Made by a program: the position numbers and the translations under genes. The notes beneath the pieces were generated by a model. It was not told the DNA's origin. It did not search any database and was given only the letters and a program-made list of their open reading frames with translations. From Xanthoparmelia taractica (lineage: Eukaryota; Ascomycota; Lecanoromycetes; Lecanorales; Parmeliaceae), in contig JANQBS010000566.1 of assembly GCA_033085395.1 (NCBI GenBank), positions 1 to 13,782 on the forward strand: DNA of 13,782 bases, given 5' to 3'. Below are positions 1-9,606 of the stretch, piece after piece. Numbering within the stretch: the first letter of the stretch is position 1; each line of letters begins with the position of its first letter.

Positions 1-74
1 TATAATTTTTTAAAAAAAGTTAAAAAAAAGTTGAAAACGACTATATTCAACAGATACCACACCTTTCCGACCCG
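1..74 (+). mobile_element. MITE A, right-end fragment
   Basis: These bases match 10436-10510, the end of the full MITE at 10238-10510, with one A fewer in an A-run and otherwise only a few transitions. They end in the terminal repeat CACACCTTTCCGACCCG followed by the dinucleotide TA (75-76), the probable target duplication. The rest of the copy lies outside the window to the left, so whether it is complete is unknown. Its orientation is the same as the 10238 copy and opposite to the 1427 copy. Confidence 0.85.
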
Positions 75-199
75 TAACCAAGAAGCTTCGAATTTAAAAG
101 ATTATCAAAGAAGAAGAGATATTAAATCTAAGCATTATTTCTCGTCAGGCGTAGCTAATTAATTTTTATTCGTTTCTTATAAATCGTATAAGAGTACGT

Positions 200-1424
200 T
201 TACGTAATTAGATCTTCAGCTATAATTACACTCGAAGTTAAAATAAGATATATAGAACGCGCTATTAGAGCACTATCGTCTGGCTCTTCGAGAGAGCAGA
301 GTTCAAAGAATAAAATAAAGAGACGCTATTAATGTATCTTTGATGTTCGAGAATAAGTAAATAGAAACCTTGCCGAACGTCGTCTCTATTACGTATTTCT
401 ACCTAAGTAAGATTAACTAGATCATAGCTGGATGCGAAAAGATTATTCTAACGTAGGGACACACGTATATTGCGTTTTTACGTCCCTTTGTTTTAGAATA
501 TCAGAGAGCGTTACTAATAGCTAGCTTATATTAGAGACTATATAATAGAGCAGATAACGAAGAATCTAGCCGGTAAAATAGATATAGTTATCGTCTATTA
601 TTTCTTCGACGCTAATTAAAAGAAATCTCTATTCTTCTATATCTTTCTACGAAGTATCTTATATTAGATACTTCACACTAAATCACTAAATCCGATATTA
701 TAGCGACGTCTCGAAGCAATCTTTATTGAATTAAACGATAGTAGAGAACTCGAGATTAACGAGTTGAAGCGACTAATTTTCGAGCTATGTAATACACTAT
801 AAAAAGTAATTATTTTTATTGACGATATAAATAAAGAAAAGCAAAACGATCGAAGGCTAGTCCTGCGCTTCTTGAAGATCGTTTAATAGAATCAAGTTAT
901 TATTAAGCTCTTTATTACCAGTCGACCTAAAATAGATATTTTAATTTTCTTTAATAATAATCAATTTACGTATATTATTATTCGAGCTTATAATACTCGA
1001 CTCGAGATCGAAGATTTCATTAACTCTCGTATGAAAAAGAAGATGAAAGATAACTCTCTCGCTATCTATAGGCTAGCTATAATTAATAAAATCTAGAACG
1101 TTCTAAGAATAAAAGCTAGAGGAATATACAATACCTATCTTATAGATTCTACAAAATCTTTCAACAAGTAAGTTAACTAAGTCTACTAGGTTTCTTTGAA
1201 TAGATCTATAGATTAAAGTAATCTATAACACATATGAGAACGATAAGACGTTCGATCGAGTCCTAGAGATACTCGAAAAGCTTCTAGAGAATATTATAGA
1301 TATCTACTCACATACGCTACAAAGAGTACTTTAGAAGCGTAATAAGCAGATTGAAATTATTAAGAAGATCTTTAAATGAATTATCTGCGTAAGACGCCCA
1401 ATAATTATTAACGAGCTATATAAC
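200..1424 (+). pseudogene. NACHT-type NLR (STAND NTPase) relic
   Basis: Known family: fungal NLR-like proteins with a central NACHT NTPase, acting in allorecognition or immunity. Seen: from about 200 to 460, frame 1 reads a linker ending in SLMFEN..IETLPNV, the segment that normally precedes the P-loop. A Walker A remnant (GC-E-K..L, codons 430-453) follows but is not canonical. Frame 2 then carries YYFFDAN (596-616), a Walker B-like FIDDIN (about 815-832) and the sensor-like LFITSRPKIDIL (908-943), followed by an EDFINSRM-type helix. Frame 3 ends with a winged-helix-like block containing FK*IICVRRPIIINEL (about 1371-1415), where TGA replaces Trp. Frames change near 460-540 and 1180-1210, by introns or indels. 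Nearly all stops are TAA/TAG at Gln/Trp sites. The C-terminal repeat domain is not visible, because the MITE at 1427 interrupts the sequence right after the winged-helix block. The start is not identifiable. Confidence 0.78.
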
Positions 1425-1426
1425 TA

Positions 1427-1699
1427 CGGGTCGGAAAGGTGTGATATCTATTGAACATAGTCGTTTTTAACTTTTTTTTTAACTTTTTTTAAAAAATTAT
1501 ATCTTTTTAATCTATTTATAGAATTTTATAATTACATAAGCGTTCGCTTAAGCTTTTTACGTGTTTTTAGAATATAAAAAAATATTATATAATATATTTA
1601 TTAAAAACTTAATGGGAGTATGGGATATCTTATACCTTTCGATATGATATTCGAAAAACTAGTCCCATACCATCAAATATACCACACCTTTCCAACCCA
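1427..1699 (-). mobile_element. MITE A, complete 273-bp copy
   Basis: Terminal inverted repeats CGGGTCGGAAAGGTGTG (1427-1443) and CACACCTTTCCAACCCA (1683-1699) are flanked on both sides by TA (1425-1426, 1700-1701). The body has no coding capacity. It has two runs of T separated by AAC near the left end, a GTTCGCTTAAGC motif in the middle, and CTAGTCCCATACCAT near the right end. It is the same length as the copy at 10238-10510 but inverted. By hand alignment the two differ at about 25 positions, all transitions, plus a shift of one base between two T-runs. TA duplications and short TIRs suggest mobilisation by a Tc1/mariner-superfamily (Fot1/pogo-like) transposase. No such transposase is seen in this window. 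It sits inside the NLR relic. Confidence 0.92.
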
Positions 1700-1701
1700 T
1701 A

Positions 1702-2171
1702 GCCGCGATCGCGAGGTATAAAGCTAGCCTTTCTTTTTTTATTAACGCTTTTCGTAAAGTTTATAAAGCTTATATAATTAAGAAGTGTCGTAATACTTGC
1801 TTCGAAAGTAATTAGATTTTATTATAGTCTGAAAGTTTTTATATTGTAGTGAGAGTAATTAAATAATAAGAATACTATAAGCGACGAGATATACTTACGC
1901 GAAGTTAAGATATGTAGTCTAAGAACTTAGTGGGTATAATAATTAATAAGAGGTAATTATTAGCACGATAGAAGAACTAGCGAGTATTTTAAAAGCGATG
2001 AATTAAACTTTAGACTAAGATAAGAAGATTTATTTAAAGGTAACGGCGTTCGAATAATATAGCACGTCTAGAACTTGATATTATATACTTGTATAACGAT
2101 TTCGATAGATAAAGACGTAAAATTTTACGACCTTTATTTTTGCGAAATTACGAAATCGAGAATAATATACA
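1702..2171 (+). other. Unassigned stretch with a weak coding trace
   Basis: No recognisable gene. One plus-strand frame from 1950 to about 2156 (GAG start; reads EVIISTIEELASILKAMN and onward) has only TAA, TAG and one TGA stop and looks more protein-like than the other frames. It may be a damaged exon. It could be the downstream part of the NLR relic, separated by the MITE, or part of an unrelated element. I could not match it to any family. The end is cut by the insertion at 2172. Confidence 0.35.
2166..2171. repeat. Target-site duplication TATACA, left copy
   Basis: TATACA lies directly outside the TGTTG terminus at 2172 and is repeated as TATACA at 5093-5098, directly outside the CAACA terminus. 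This supports a genuine insertion with preserved ends. In such AT-rich DNA part of a 6-bp match could be chance. Confidence 0.75.
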
Positions 2172-2274
2172 TGTTGCATTATCCCGGTGAGTCGTGCATA
2201 TTTATAATTATTTCATCACCCCGATGAATATAACGAATATCCATCGGGAGAATACTTTCTAGTAATGTCGTTAC
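2172..2274 (+). repeat. Left terminal inverted repeat of Ginger-like element
   Basis: The first 28 bases match the reverse complement of 5065-5092 at 22 positions. After a length difference of about 20 bases, the segment from roughly 2223 to 2274 again matches the right end, almost only with transitions. It contains an internal hairpin, CCCGATGAATAT (2220-2231) against ATATCCATCGGG (2237-2248), with one mismatch. Such a subterminal hairpin could be a transposase-binding element. Confidence 0.8.
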
Positions 2275-2689
2275 GCTCATCTTATAAGTAAATACCTATT
2301 AATCGCTTATATCTTCTTATAAATATCCCGCTTTTTTATAAGCGTATCACTAAACCCATAAAGAAATAGTCTAGTATACTATCGTTTTACGTCGTCGTTA
2401 ATATCAACTAACGTCTTTTAAGACTATATAATAGTATTAATAGTAAGTTAATTAATCTCGTCGTACGTACGTTATTTATAAGCGATATTAAAGATCTTCT
2501 TTTTCTATTTTTTATGTTATTTATATAAAGATTTTTCGAATATATAAATCTTTCTTTATACTTATTATTTAACTATATATATTATATTTAATTTCATATT
2601 TCTATAATTTATATTTAATTAATCTTTCTTCTATTAAGATATTAGACTCTACACTATCTTCTTAAATCGAGAATAAGACTTCTATATTA

Positions 2690-4932
2690 TTCTCTTTTGC
2701 TTAGATAAAGTTATTTAACGCTAAGGCACGTTAAGTCTTTTATCTTATGCTAAATAGTCGCAAGATCGAGATATGTAAGCGTATAACGATCTCGTAGAAG
2801 TATAAATATATTAGATAACTAACGGATTTTATCTCGAAACGACTTAATCTCGTTAATAATAAGAAACGAGTTTAAATTAGATTCGAATTCGTCTATAAAG
2901 ACGATAAACTATAAATATCTTCTAAAAAGACGTTTAAGCGAAATCGAGAGATAATTACTAAGAATCTTATTTAAGATATTATTATTAGAGTTTATAATAG
3001 TCTGGGCCACGTTAAATAATACTTCACTATCACGCATATTAATAGTAAGTACTATGGGATCGTGAGTTACGAGATCTACTTTCTCGTTAAGATATATGAG
3101 ATCTATTATCGCAAGGCCTATAGCAAGTTCAAAGACCCTAACAAATCGATCGTGATCACACGTCTATTCGAACGCGTTTAGATAAATCTTATCGATATAA
3201 TCTCTACTTCGAACGATGTGTATATTTAAATTTATTATATAAAGAATTATTTTAGTAAGTTTTATATACTTTTTACTATAACTAATAAGAAGACTTCTAC
3301 TATTACTCGTAATATTTATTATTAAATCGCAGTCTTAGATATCTTTAAGATTCTTTAATAAGATAATAATATCGAATTTAAGAATATATATCTTAAACTA
3401 ATACGAAGATATAAGATTAAGATTATTAATAATCGTTCTAGAACTTTACGAACTTAAGATCTTATCGAATAGACTAATAATACTATAAAGAATAAGATCG
3501 CCGCCTGAAAGAGAAAGCATAAGAGCACTTATTAAGCTAACGCCTTAGAGATATACAATCGTTTTTGATTTATTGTTTTTTATTCTCTAGAAAGCTATAG
3601 TTATATATTTCTAAGTTACTTTAATATGTACTTATCGCGCGTCTTAAGAAGGGCGTAGTAGAAATATATAACTATTATATGCTATTTGCGATAGGAGATC
3701 ACTTAAAGCTAACTTTATTATTTCTAGGAAATTGCTTTATAACTTAATAGCATATTTTATAAAGCTACTAAGACTATTTCGTACGAAGTAGTCTTTAATC
3801 GTAAGTCTAATTATAAGCGTACGTTACTTAAATTACGTTAGATTAATAAGAATAAGATCGAGAATTAAGAGATCGAAGATAAGATTAATAATGAAATTAT
3901 TATAAGGTCGTGAATTAAAAGACTATGAAATAATATATTTAATAATAGCTAAACTTAGAATAAGTAATCTAAGAAGTAGAAGATAAGAAAGGATATTAAG
4001 AGATCTAAATATATAAACTTATTAAGAATAGTAATCGAACGCTTTTTAACGAATAAATCTTAACTGCTAAGGGAGAAAAGGCTAGAAATATAATATTTAA
4101 TCTCTCTATATCACTTAATCGTAGATTAGAAGAGAGTTTTTTAATCGATTTAGATCTACTATCTTCGTATATAAATAGACTTTAAATCGAATAATAACAC
4201 TTAGTAGCCTAGAAATCTATGCTACGTTAGTAGGTTCGAATTAATTAACAATATGCTAATAAACGATTCAAATGATAGTACGATAAGTAACGTTAAATCA
4301 TCACGTTTAAACTTAGGAATTAAGTTAGTGTTACTATATTAGCACTCGATCGTGTATTTATAAACGATAAACGAATATTTAAAAGAGTTATTAACGTTAT
4401 AGAGAACTATAATAGCTATTAGATTTAGATTAAGTATAGGATATTATATCGTAACTATCTTATTTCGAAGCTTAATTCTCTATTTTCTTATATCGATATT
4501 AAGATCTTAAATCTTTTATTAAGCGATCTAATAACTCTTTATTATTATATAGCTTAAGAGAGTATTATCGAAAAGATTCTCGTGTATTGTAACTATCGAG
4601 ATTAGAAGACTTAATATTCTATACGTCGATATACGTGTGTTAAGATAGAGACCAAGTATTCTATTATTTATTATAATGAAACGAATTAAAATAACACGTC
4701 TAACTATTCGAATATCTTAATAATAATTATAAGAATTCAACGCGATTATAAAACACGCGATTAAGATTAGAAGATTAAAGAGGCTAAGCGATAACGACGT
4801 AATATTATAGATAGATAAGTCGTTAGTAAGGGAAACGATTTGCTTATAGACGATAGTAGTAAGAAGACTAGCAAGAACGGAGGTCGTAAGTAGAGTAATA
4901 GCAATAGTAATAGTAGAAGTAGTAGAAATTGA
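2690..4932 (+). pseudogene. Gypsy-like DDE integrase/transposase relic of the Ginger-like element
   Basis: Would catalyse cut-and-paste DNA transfer. Seen, in frame 2: an H2C2-type zinc-binding remnant from VYNSLGHVK (2990-3016) to IYEIYYRKAYSKFK, where YxxY replaces CxxC. The core begins RV*INLIDII, with AAT (3185) where the first catalytic Asp is expected. It continues FSKF, the second Asp in *DNNIEF (GAT at 3362) and Glu in *DLIE (GAA at 3467), 35 residues further on. SYEVVFNRK (about 3779-3805) matches the SPYEVVFG motif at the end of the core. A frame-1 segment follows: ALDRVF (about 4342-4359), a YRILYRNYLISKLN block, then a Cys-rich tail near 4585-4680 (CNYRD, CVK) with several Cys now Tyr. 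It ends with an Asn/Ser-rich stretch and TGA at 4930-4932. Stops are TAA/TAG at Gln/Trp sites. The start is not identifiable; 2690 is a guess. Confidence 0.82.
3597..3675. repeat. 17-bp perfect inverted repeat inside the integrase relic
   Basis: ATAGTTATATATTTCTA (3597-3613) is the exact reverse complement of TAGAAATATATAACTAT (3659-3675), with a 45-base loop. It falls between the catalytic Glu (3467) and the YEVVF motif (3779), in a stretch where the protein is about 50 residues longer than I would expect for the family. The reading frame is the same on both sides. It could be a tiny nested MITE, or part of an intron ending at TATTTCTAG (about 3718-3727), or a chance AT-rich hairpin. Confidence 0.6.
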
Positions 4933-5009
4933 GTACTATTTCTATTAAGAAGACGTTATATTCATAGGAAGGTATATTCTATTAATGGGTATTTGCCCAT
5001 GAGACGAAT

Positions 5010-5092
5010 GTGATGATATCACTAGGAAGTATCCTCTCGATGAATATCCGTCATATCCATGGGCATGCACGATTCACCGACGTGATACAACA
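5010..5092 (-). repeat. Right terminal inverted repeat of Ginger-like element
   Basis: Read on the minus strand it starts TGTTGTATCACGTCGGTGA at 5092 and stays aligned to the left end through the TCGTGCAT and GGATACTTCCTAG blocks. It keeps more C and G than the left end, so it appears less mutated. Just inside it, 4987-4999 holds a short GGGTATTTGCCC hairpin. Confidence 0.8.
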
Positions 5093-5098
5093 TATACA
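5093..5098. repeat. Target-site duplication TATACA, right copy
   Basis: Identical to 2166-2171, directly outside the CAACA terminus at 5092. Confidence 0.75.
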
Positions 5099-7250
5099 AA
5101 CTTCGTCAACCATGCGTTGCCCCTCTCCCGAGAAGATATACTAGCGAGTACTAAAGGGATACGAGAAAACATGGGGCCCTAAGCATACATCCACACCGTT
5201 AGTAACTAGAGCGTTCTTTACAAAGCTTAGAGCACGATAGCGGAGACGAATAAACAAAGAAAATCGTAGGCCTTAGTTATATATTAATTGTTAGATATCG
5301 TAAGCATTTTATATAATCTCTCTAGAAATAAAAGTAATATAGCATAACGATTAATATCTTAGCGTCGTGATTATAACCTTTATATTCGATATATAGAAAA
5401 TTAGATATCTATTATACGAACGTCTCTTCTTTAGTGAGAATCGATTGAAATAATTTACATTAATTTATACGAAAAGCCTTTAATTAAACGTCTATATCTA
5501 ATCGCTATGAAAATTACTATTAATTAAAGTATAGTCTACCTTCGCCAGAGCTTAATTTTCATATATGAATAATAGCTAATATGAAATTTCTATCGTGAGG
5601 CGATGTTAACCGTAAGATGTTAACGGAGAAAGTAACTCTACTTTAATTACTAAATAAGAAGTCTAAAAAATTAGTAGAGAATTCTCTATTATAATATTTT
5701 CTAAATAAAGTAAAGTCGATCTTCAAGTGATTGCTTATTAAATATAAACGAGATCTTGTAAATAACTTAGCTTCCCTATCGACCTCAAGTGATAATCCTC
5801 GAAAAGTAATAATAGCTTATACGAAATAAAATTAGAGCATAGAAGGGTTAATGATTAGAATAATTACAAATGTAGATAATCTAGAATGGTGAATAACAGA
5901 TTCACAAGAATAGCTATTACACTATAAGATCGCTATCGTATAGCATTACTTATACTACTAAATACATGCGGTGCAACATCAGATCTCTTAACACTTATAT
6001 GCCTTCCGAAGTCTCGACTAAACTAGATCTCTTATTCGATAAATTCTTCACTTTTGAGTTATGCGAAACTTTACGAATAGTGTAATTAAAGTCTTTAAAT
6101 AATGAATTAACAGATAACGAGTACGAGACTTTCTAAGCTCGAGTGAGCTCAAATCTTAATATATCGAGTTTATATATACGATTTCTATTATACTAAGAGA
6201 TCACTATTCGTGATTAGTTAATCGATAAGTATAATATCTTCTATTTCTACGAATAATCAATGTAACGTCTATAATATAATCGCGCTAGCTAATCTATCTT
6301 TTTTATTAAATTTAATTTTCTCCTAATAAACTACTACGCTTTTATTTTTACCGTATAAGATATTTTCTATATTTTCTATTAATTCAACGACGTATTCTTA
6401 GTAGAGAATAAATAAGGGATATTCTATAGACGAGCATCAATATATCTCTAAACTTTCTACTTCACTTCTAAATTCCCTTTATCTCGTCTTTCTCACCCTT
6501 TTATATTTTATTTTTAAATCGTCCCTTTAGCTTTATTTTTGAAAGACCCTCCTTAAAACTCGACAAAGCTTTAATTTAATCTCTTTTCTTAAGCTTTAAT
6601 TCTAACACTAAGAGAGTAGAAATACTCTCTAATTCCCTAGATTCGTTTTTAAAAGATTACACACTCTAAGATAATATGCTAACTCGAAGATTAAATAAAA
6701 TTCGAGAACAAGTAAGCTTAAAATATCTATAAACTCAAAGGCTACATAACTTAAAAGATATATAAATTTAAATACTATTATAGAATTAGAAAATACAAAA
6801 TTAGAAAGTTCAATATATTTCGAAGTTTAGTATTATCTTATTACTCTAGATAATATAGTAATATCGAATAAAAAGTATACTCTCGAAGAATATATATTCT
6901 TCGAGTTAATATACTATGTTAGGATATAGTCTTATAAAGACGAACCCAGGGAATCATAGAGTGTCCCTACTCTCTCCATGCTAAAGCTTTTCAAGTCGTT
7001 AAAGTATCGAGATAAACAAGTCGTAAAATAGTTGCTCTTATATATACAATTAATTCGAAAGATTAGAAATATTTATAATTAGTCTAAAACTTCACGAGAT
7101 ATACTAAATCTTATTAGATATATAGATTCCGTGAACGATCGCCGCATGATTTTTAAAATGTATCACACTATTAAGTGTAACTATCGTATATTTAGAATAA
7201 GAAAAAGAGTAGAATTTATAGAGTCGAAAAGAATAACGACGATCGAAGTG
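5099..7250. other. Unassigned region, moderately mutated
   Basis: I recognise no gene here. The first about 100 bases are the most GC-rich part of the window (30 of 60 at 5101-5160) and keep normal CpA/TpG, so they may be former single-copy or later-arriving DNA. A short frame at 5966-6085 (+, ATG to TAA, 40 codons, with LFDKFF in its middle) is open but too short to call a gene. GATGTTAAC occurs twice, 14 bases apart (5602, 5616). 6300-6660 is pyrimidine-rich on the plus strand without a convincing frame on either strand. A strong palindrome lies at 6882-6905. Near 6960-6980 the base composition is again milder. Confidence 0.5.
6874..6915. repeat. 24-bp perfect palindrome in a longer hairpin
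   Basis: 6882-6905 is a perfect palindrome whose half-site is CTCGAAGAATAT. Beyond a 2-base and a 4-base gap it is extended by AGTATA (6874-6879) against TATACT (6910-6915). No TIR or duplicated target was found around it, and it lies outside all coding relics. It could be a cruciform-forming site, a symmetric protein-binding site, or a product of chance in AT-rich DNA. Confidence 0.75.
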
Positions 7251-9420
7251 TCGCTTCAACGAATATTTATTATTAAGATTATAAAGTCGCTTCTTTAAAG
7301 ATAGATCGATATTATCGAGATAGTAAAGATATTAATAGAGTTTATATCTTACAAAAAAGAGATAAAAGATCGAAAAGTTCGAATTAGACTCGGACTTGAC
7401 GGCGTTTAAGAAACGTTTTACGTTATTATTAAGATTACTTTCCCTCGTCTAAATTCTTCGTATTCGGCGAGCTTTACGAAATACTCTCTTCTATCGAATA
7501 TAGAGCGATATTATATTATCGACAATAAAGACTCGCTAATTTATAGTGTTCTTAGTATTATAAGTCGTTGCCGAGTCGAAGAAGATCTTAGCGATTCGTG
7601 ATCGTTTTATAAACGCGTATCGAATACGTTCTAAGATACAAAGAATAGGACTAAGCAACTCCATATCTTTCTCGAGCTACGCTCGTATGTCTTGCATCGA
7701 AGGGATAATATCGTATTCTTGTTAAATCTGCTTAATAAGTTCTCGCTCTCGCGTTTTAATCTTTCGATTCACGACTCGTTTAATCTTCTTATACTAATCG
7801 TAAATAGCGTGTTTCTCTATATAATAAATAAACTTAAATTAATATCGAATACGCTAAAATAGCTTATCTCGACGATCGCGAAGCTTCTAGATTTCTTTTC
7901 TCTAGCGAATACTCGCACTCTACGCCTCGATTAGCTCTTTAGATCGTCGAGAATTAATTTATCGACTTATTCGATTAACTACTTAAATTAACTCTATTCG
8001 AGGCGTCGTACTTCTATATACAACTTAAGTGTCGTATCGAATTATATGAGATAGATAATTACGCTAAAAGATAACTAAATTAATGTAATCTATAACTAAA
8101 TTGCGAATAGTCTTATTAGAATTGAGATTATCTAATAAATAATTATATTAATCTAGACTCTCTAGAATTAGAAGTCTTAAAACTTATCGTTAATAGTATT
8201 TTCTATCGCTCGCCGAAGATAATAGATTATAAAGATCTATACGAAATTTGTCTCTTCTTCTAATCGTTTAATTTACTCGTAATACTTTTTATAGAAGAGC
8301 GTCGTATCGATCGAGATAACATAGTCTCTAAAGATTTGCATAGATGCACGAAATAACGATACGTCTAATATATTCTCTTTTTATAAAATTTATTAATAAT
8401 TTAATTCCTTTAGAACACTTAGCGTTAGAACTATTTTTAGAATTATATTCGAGAAAAGATAGATATCGTCGTCGCAAGCGAGGTCGATAATATAAAATAC
8501 TATATAAAAGATAAGATTAATATCGATAATGAACGTGTAGGTTTTTCTATCTACTCGTTAGATTAATAAACTCGATTTCTTAACAATCACTTACGATCTC
8601 TTACGCTTCTTGCGAGACTTAATTCGAGTGAGCTTTAGCTGCAAGATAAGCGTGACTTTTTTAATAATCTTATCGCGCTAAACGAATAAATCTAGATCGC
8701 GATAGATAATTTCGAGAAGAAATTTAGATCGAGATTTAGTGAACGTCGTAATTAGTAGAATCGTTATTAGCTAAACTCGTTACCGTTCGTGAGAAAAGAT
8801 ATTAATATCTATTACTTAATAATAACGTAGTAGCTTTATAAAATCTATCGTATTCAAGAGAGACTTATCTATTTCGCTATCGTCTAGTCTATATTCTTCG
8901 GCTAATAAATTATTAATAAACTATTTCAATATTACTCGTATATATAGAAGTATTAAAGTGTCTTTACTTATATTATAGATCTACTTTAAGATCAAGAAAG
9001 TAATTCGTCGACCCTTTTAATTAATGTAAAGCTAACTTAGTTAATATTAGTAGATCTCGATCGAACTAATTTTCTTAATAAAGTAATTATTATATATTTA
9101 ATGACAAAAGTTCTTGATTCGATTCCCTATCGATCTTTTAAGTGTGTAATAGAGATCGATATCGACGATATCGTAATATCTAGAGATCGAGCATTAATAA
9201 CGTGAGTAGAATAACTATAGAATTTATACTAAAGATAACTTACTTTCTCTATAAATCTTCGAGATAATCGATATATAAATTAATAATATCGACGTAAAGA
9301 GTTGTTAATCGATAACTTTTATCGATCTTCTTATATCGTACGTTATAATATTCTCGAGTTAAAAGCTAACTTCTCTTAAAGAGAGAGACGTAAGATAAAT
9401 TCGAGTCTTGCTTTTAAGCA
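7250..9420 (-). pseudogene. DUF3435 tyrosine-recombinase relic (Crypton/Starship captain type)
   Basis: Known: DUF3435 proteins are fungal tyrosine recombinases that include the captains moving Starship elements. Seen, one long minus-strand frame from about 9410 down: an N-terminal helical region (YYDIVDIDLYYTLKRS near 9165-9120), then LLAEEYRLDDSEIDKSLLNT (about 8905-8845), FSHER*RV*L (8797-8768), and TTFTKSRSK (about 8747-8722), the place of the first catalytic Arg (TGxRP in intact members). Next come IYRDLDLFV, a LKLTRIKSRKKRKRS basic block, and YYLRRAIENTIND (about 8222-8184), matching the YxxRRG..N box. In the following helix Tyr replaces the expected His. The C-terminal part has SPILCILERIRYAFIKR (near 7650-7600) and a possible CxxC-type tail near 7360. 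Stops are TAA/TAG at Gln/Trp sites. The catalytic Tyr could not be assigned. Start and end are approximate. Confidence 0.8.
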
Positions 9421-9521
9421 TATAATAATACTTTATAACGAGTTATCGCAGATAGTAATTAAAACGATTATCTATACGTAAAATAAGTGAGATAAGTTTT
9501 TAAGAATAATAGTAAGAAGTA

Positions 9522-9551
9522 CGGGCCGGAAAGGTATAATATATTTAATGG
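9522..9551 (+). mobile_element. Solo MITE A left end
   Basis: Thirty bases starting CGGGCCGGAAAGGTATAAT, preceded by TA (9520-9521), match the left end of the copy at 10238 at 24 of 30 positions, and all six differences are transitions. After AATGG the similarity stops, and no matching right end occurs before the next copy. It is a truncated copy or the end of a diverged, longer relative. It lies about 100 bases upstream of the visible DUF3435 frame. Confidence 0.7.
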
Positions 9552-9557
9552 AATATC

Positions 9558-9587
9558 CCATACCATACCATACCATATCATATCATT
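9558..9587. repeat. CCATA pentanucleotide array
   Basis: Four CCATA units (9558-9577) are followed by TCATA and TCATT (9578-9587), the last two looking like C-to-T decayed units. A run of seven G follows at 9600-9606, which is rare in this window. The CCCATACCAT motif also occurs near the ends of MITE A, so the array may be an expansion of that subterminal motif. Confidence 0.8.
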
Positions 9588-9606
9588 GGAGAATATCATG
9601 GGGGGG

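Larger units (their letters stand above)
2172..5092 (+). mobile_element. Ginger-like DNA transposon, 2.9 kb, RIP-inactivated
   Basis: Seen: a 2921-bp unit bounded by inverted repeats beginning TGTTG and ending CAACA, about 103 bp on the left and 83 bp on the right, with TATACA on both sides. The ends are inverted, not direct, so this is not an LTR retrotransposon. The single visible coding relic (plus strand, ending at 4932) is a Gypsy-type integrase with an H2C2-like N-terminus, a DDE core and a Cys-rich tail, and there is no reverse transcriptase. Known: Ginger (Gypsy INteGrasE-Related) transposons combine TGT...ACA inverted ends with such an integrase. Inference: this is a fungal member or relative. 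Reported Ginger target duplications are shorter (about 4 bp), so the 6-bp one here is atypical. The element is dead: it carries many stops and mutated active-site codons. Confidence 0.8.

Noticed and set aside
2172..5092. LTR retrotransposon because of TG...CA termini and a Gypsy-like integrase
   Set aside because: The end repeats are inverted, not direct, there is no reverse transcriptase or protease relic, and the coding part starts with the integrase zinc finger.
5966..6085. Small ORF of 40 codons (+)
   Set aside because: Open, but short, isolated and without recognisable motif or regulatory context. Kept only as a remark in the region entry.
9558..9587. CRISPR-like or telomeric repeat
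   Set aside because: A five-base unit repeated six times without spacers. It does not match the TTAGGG-type fungal telomere repeat.
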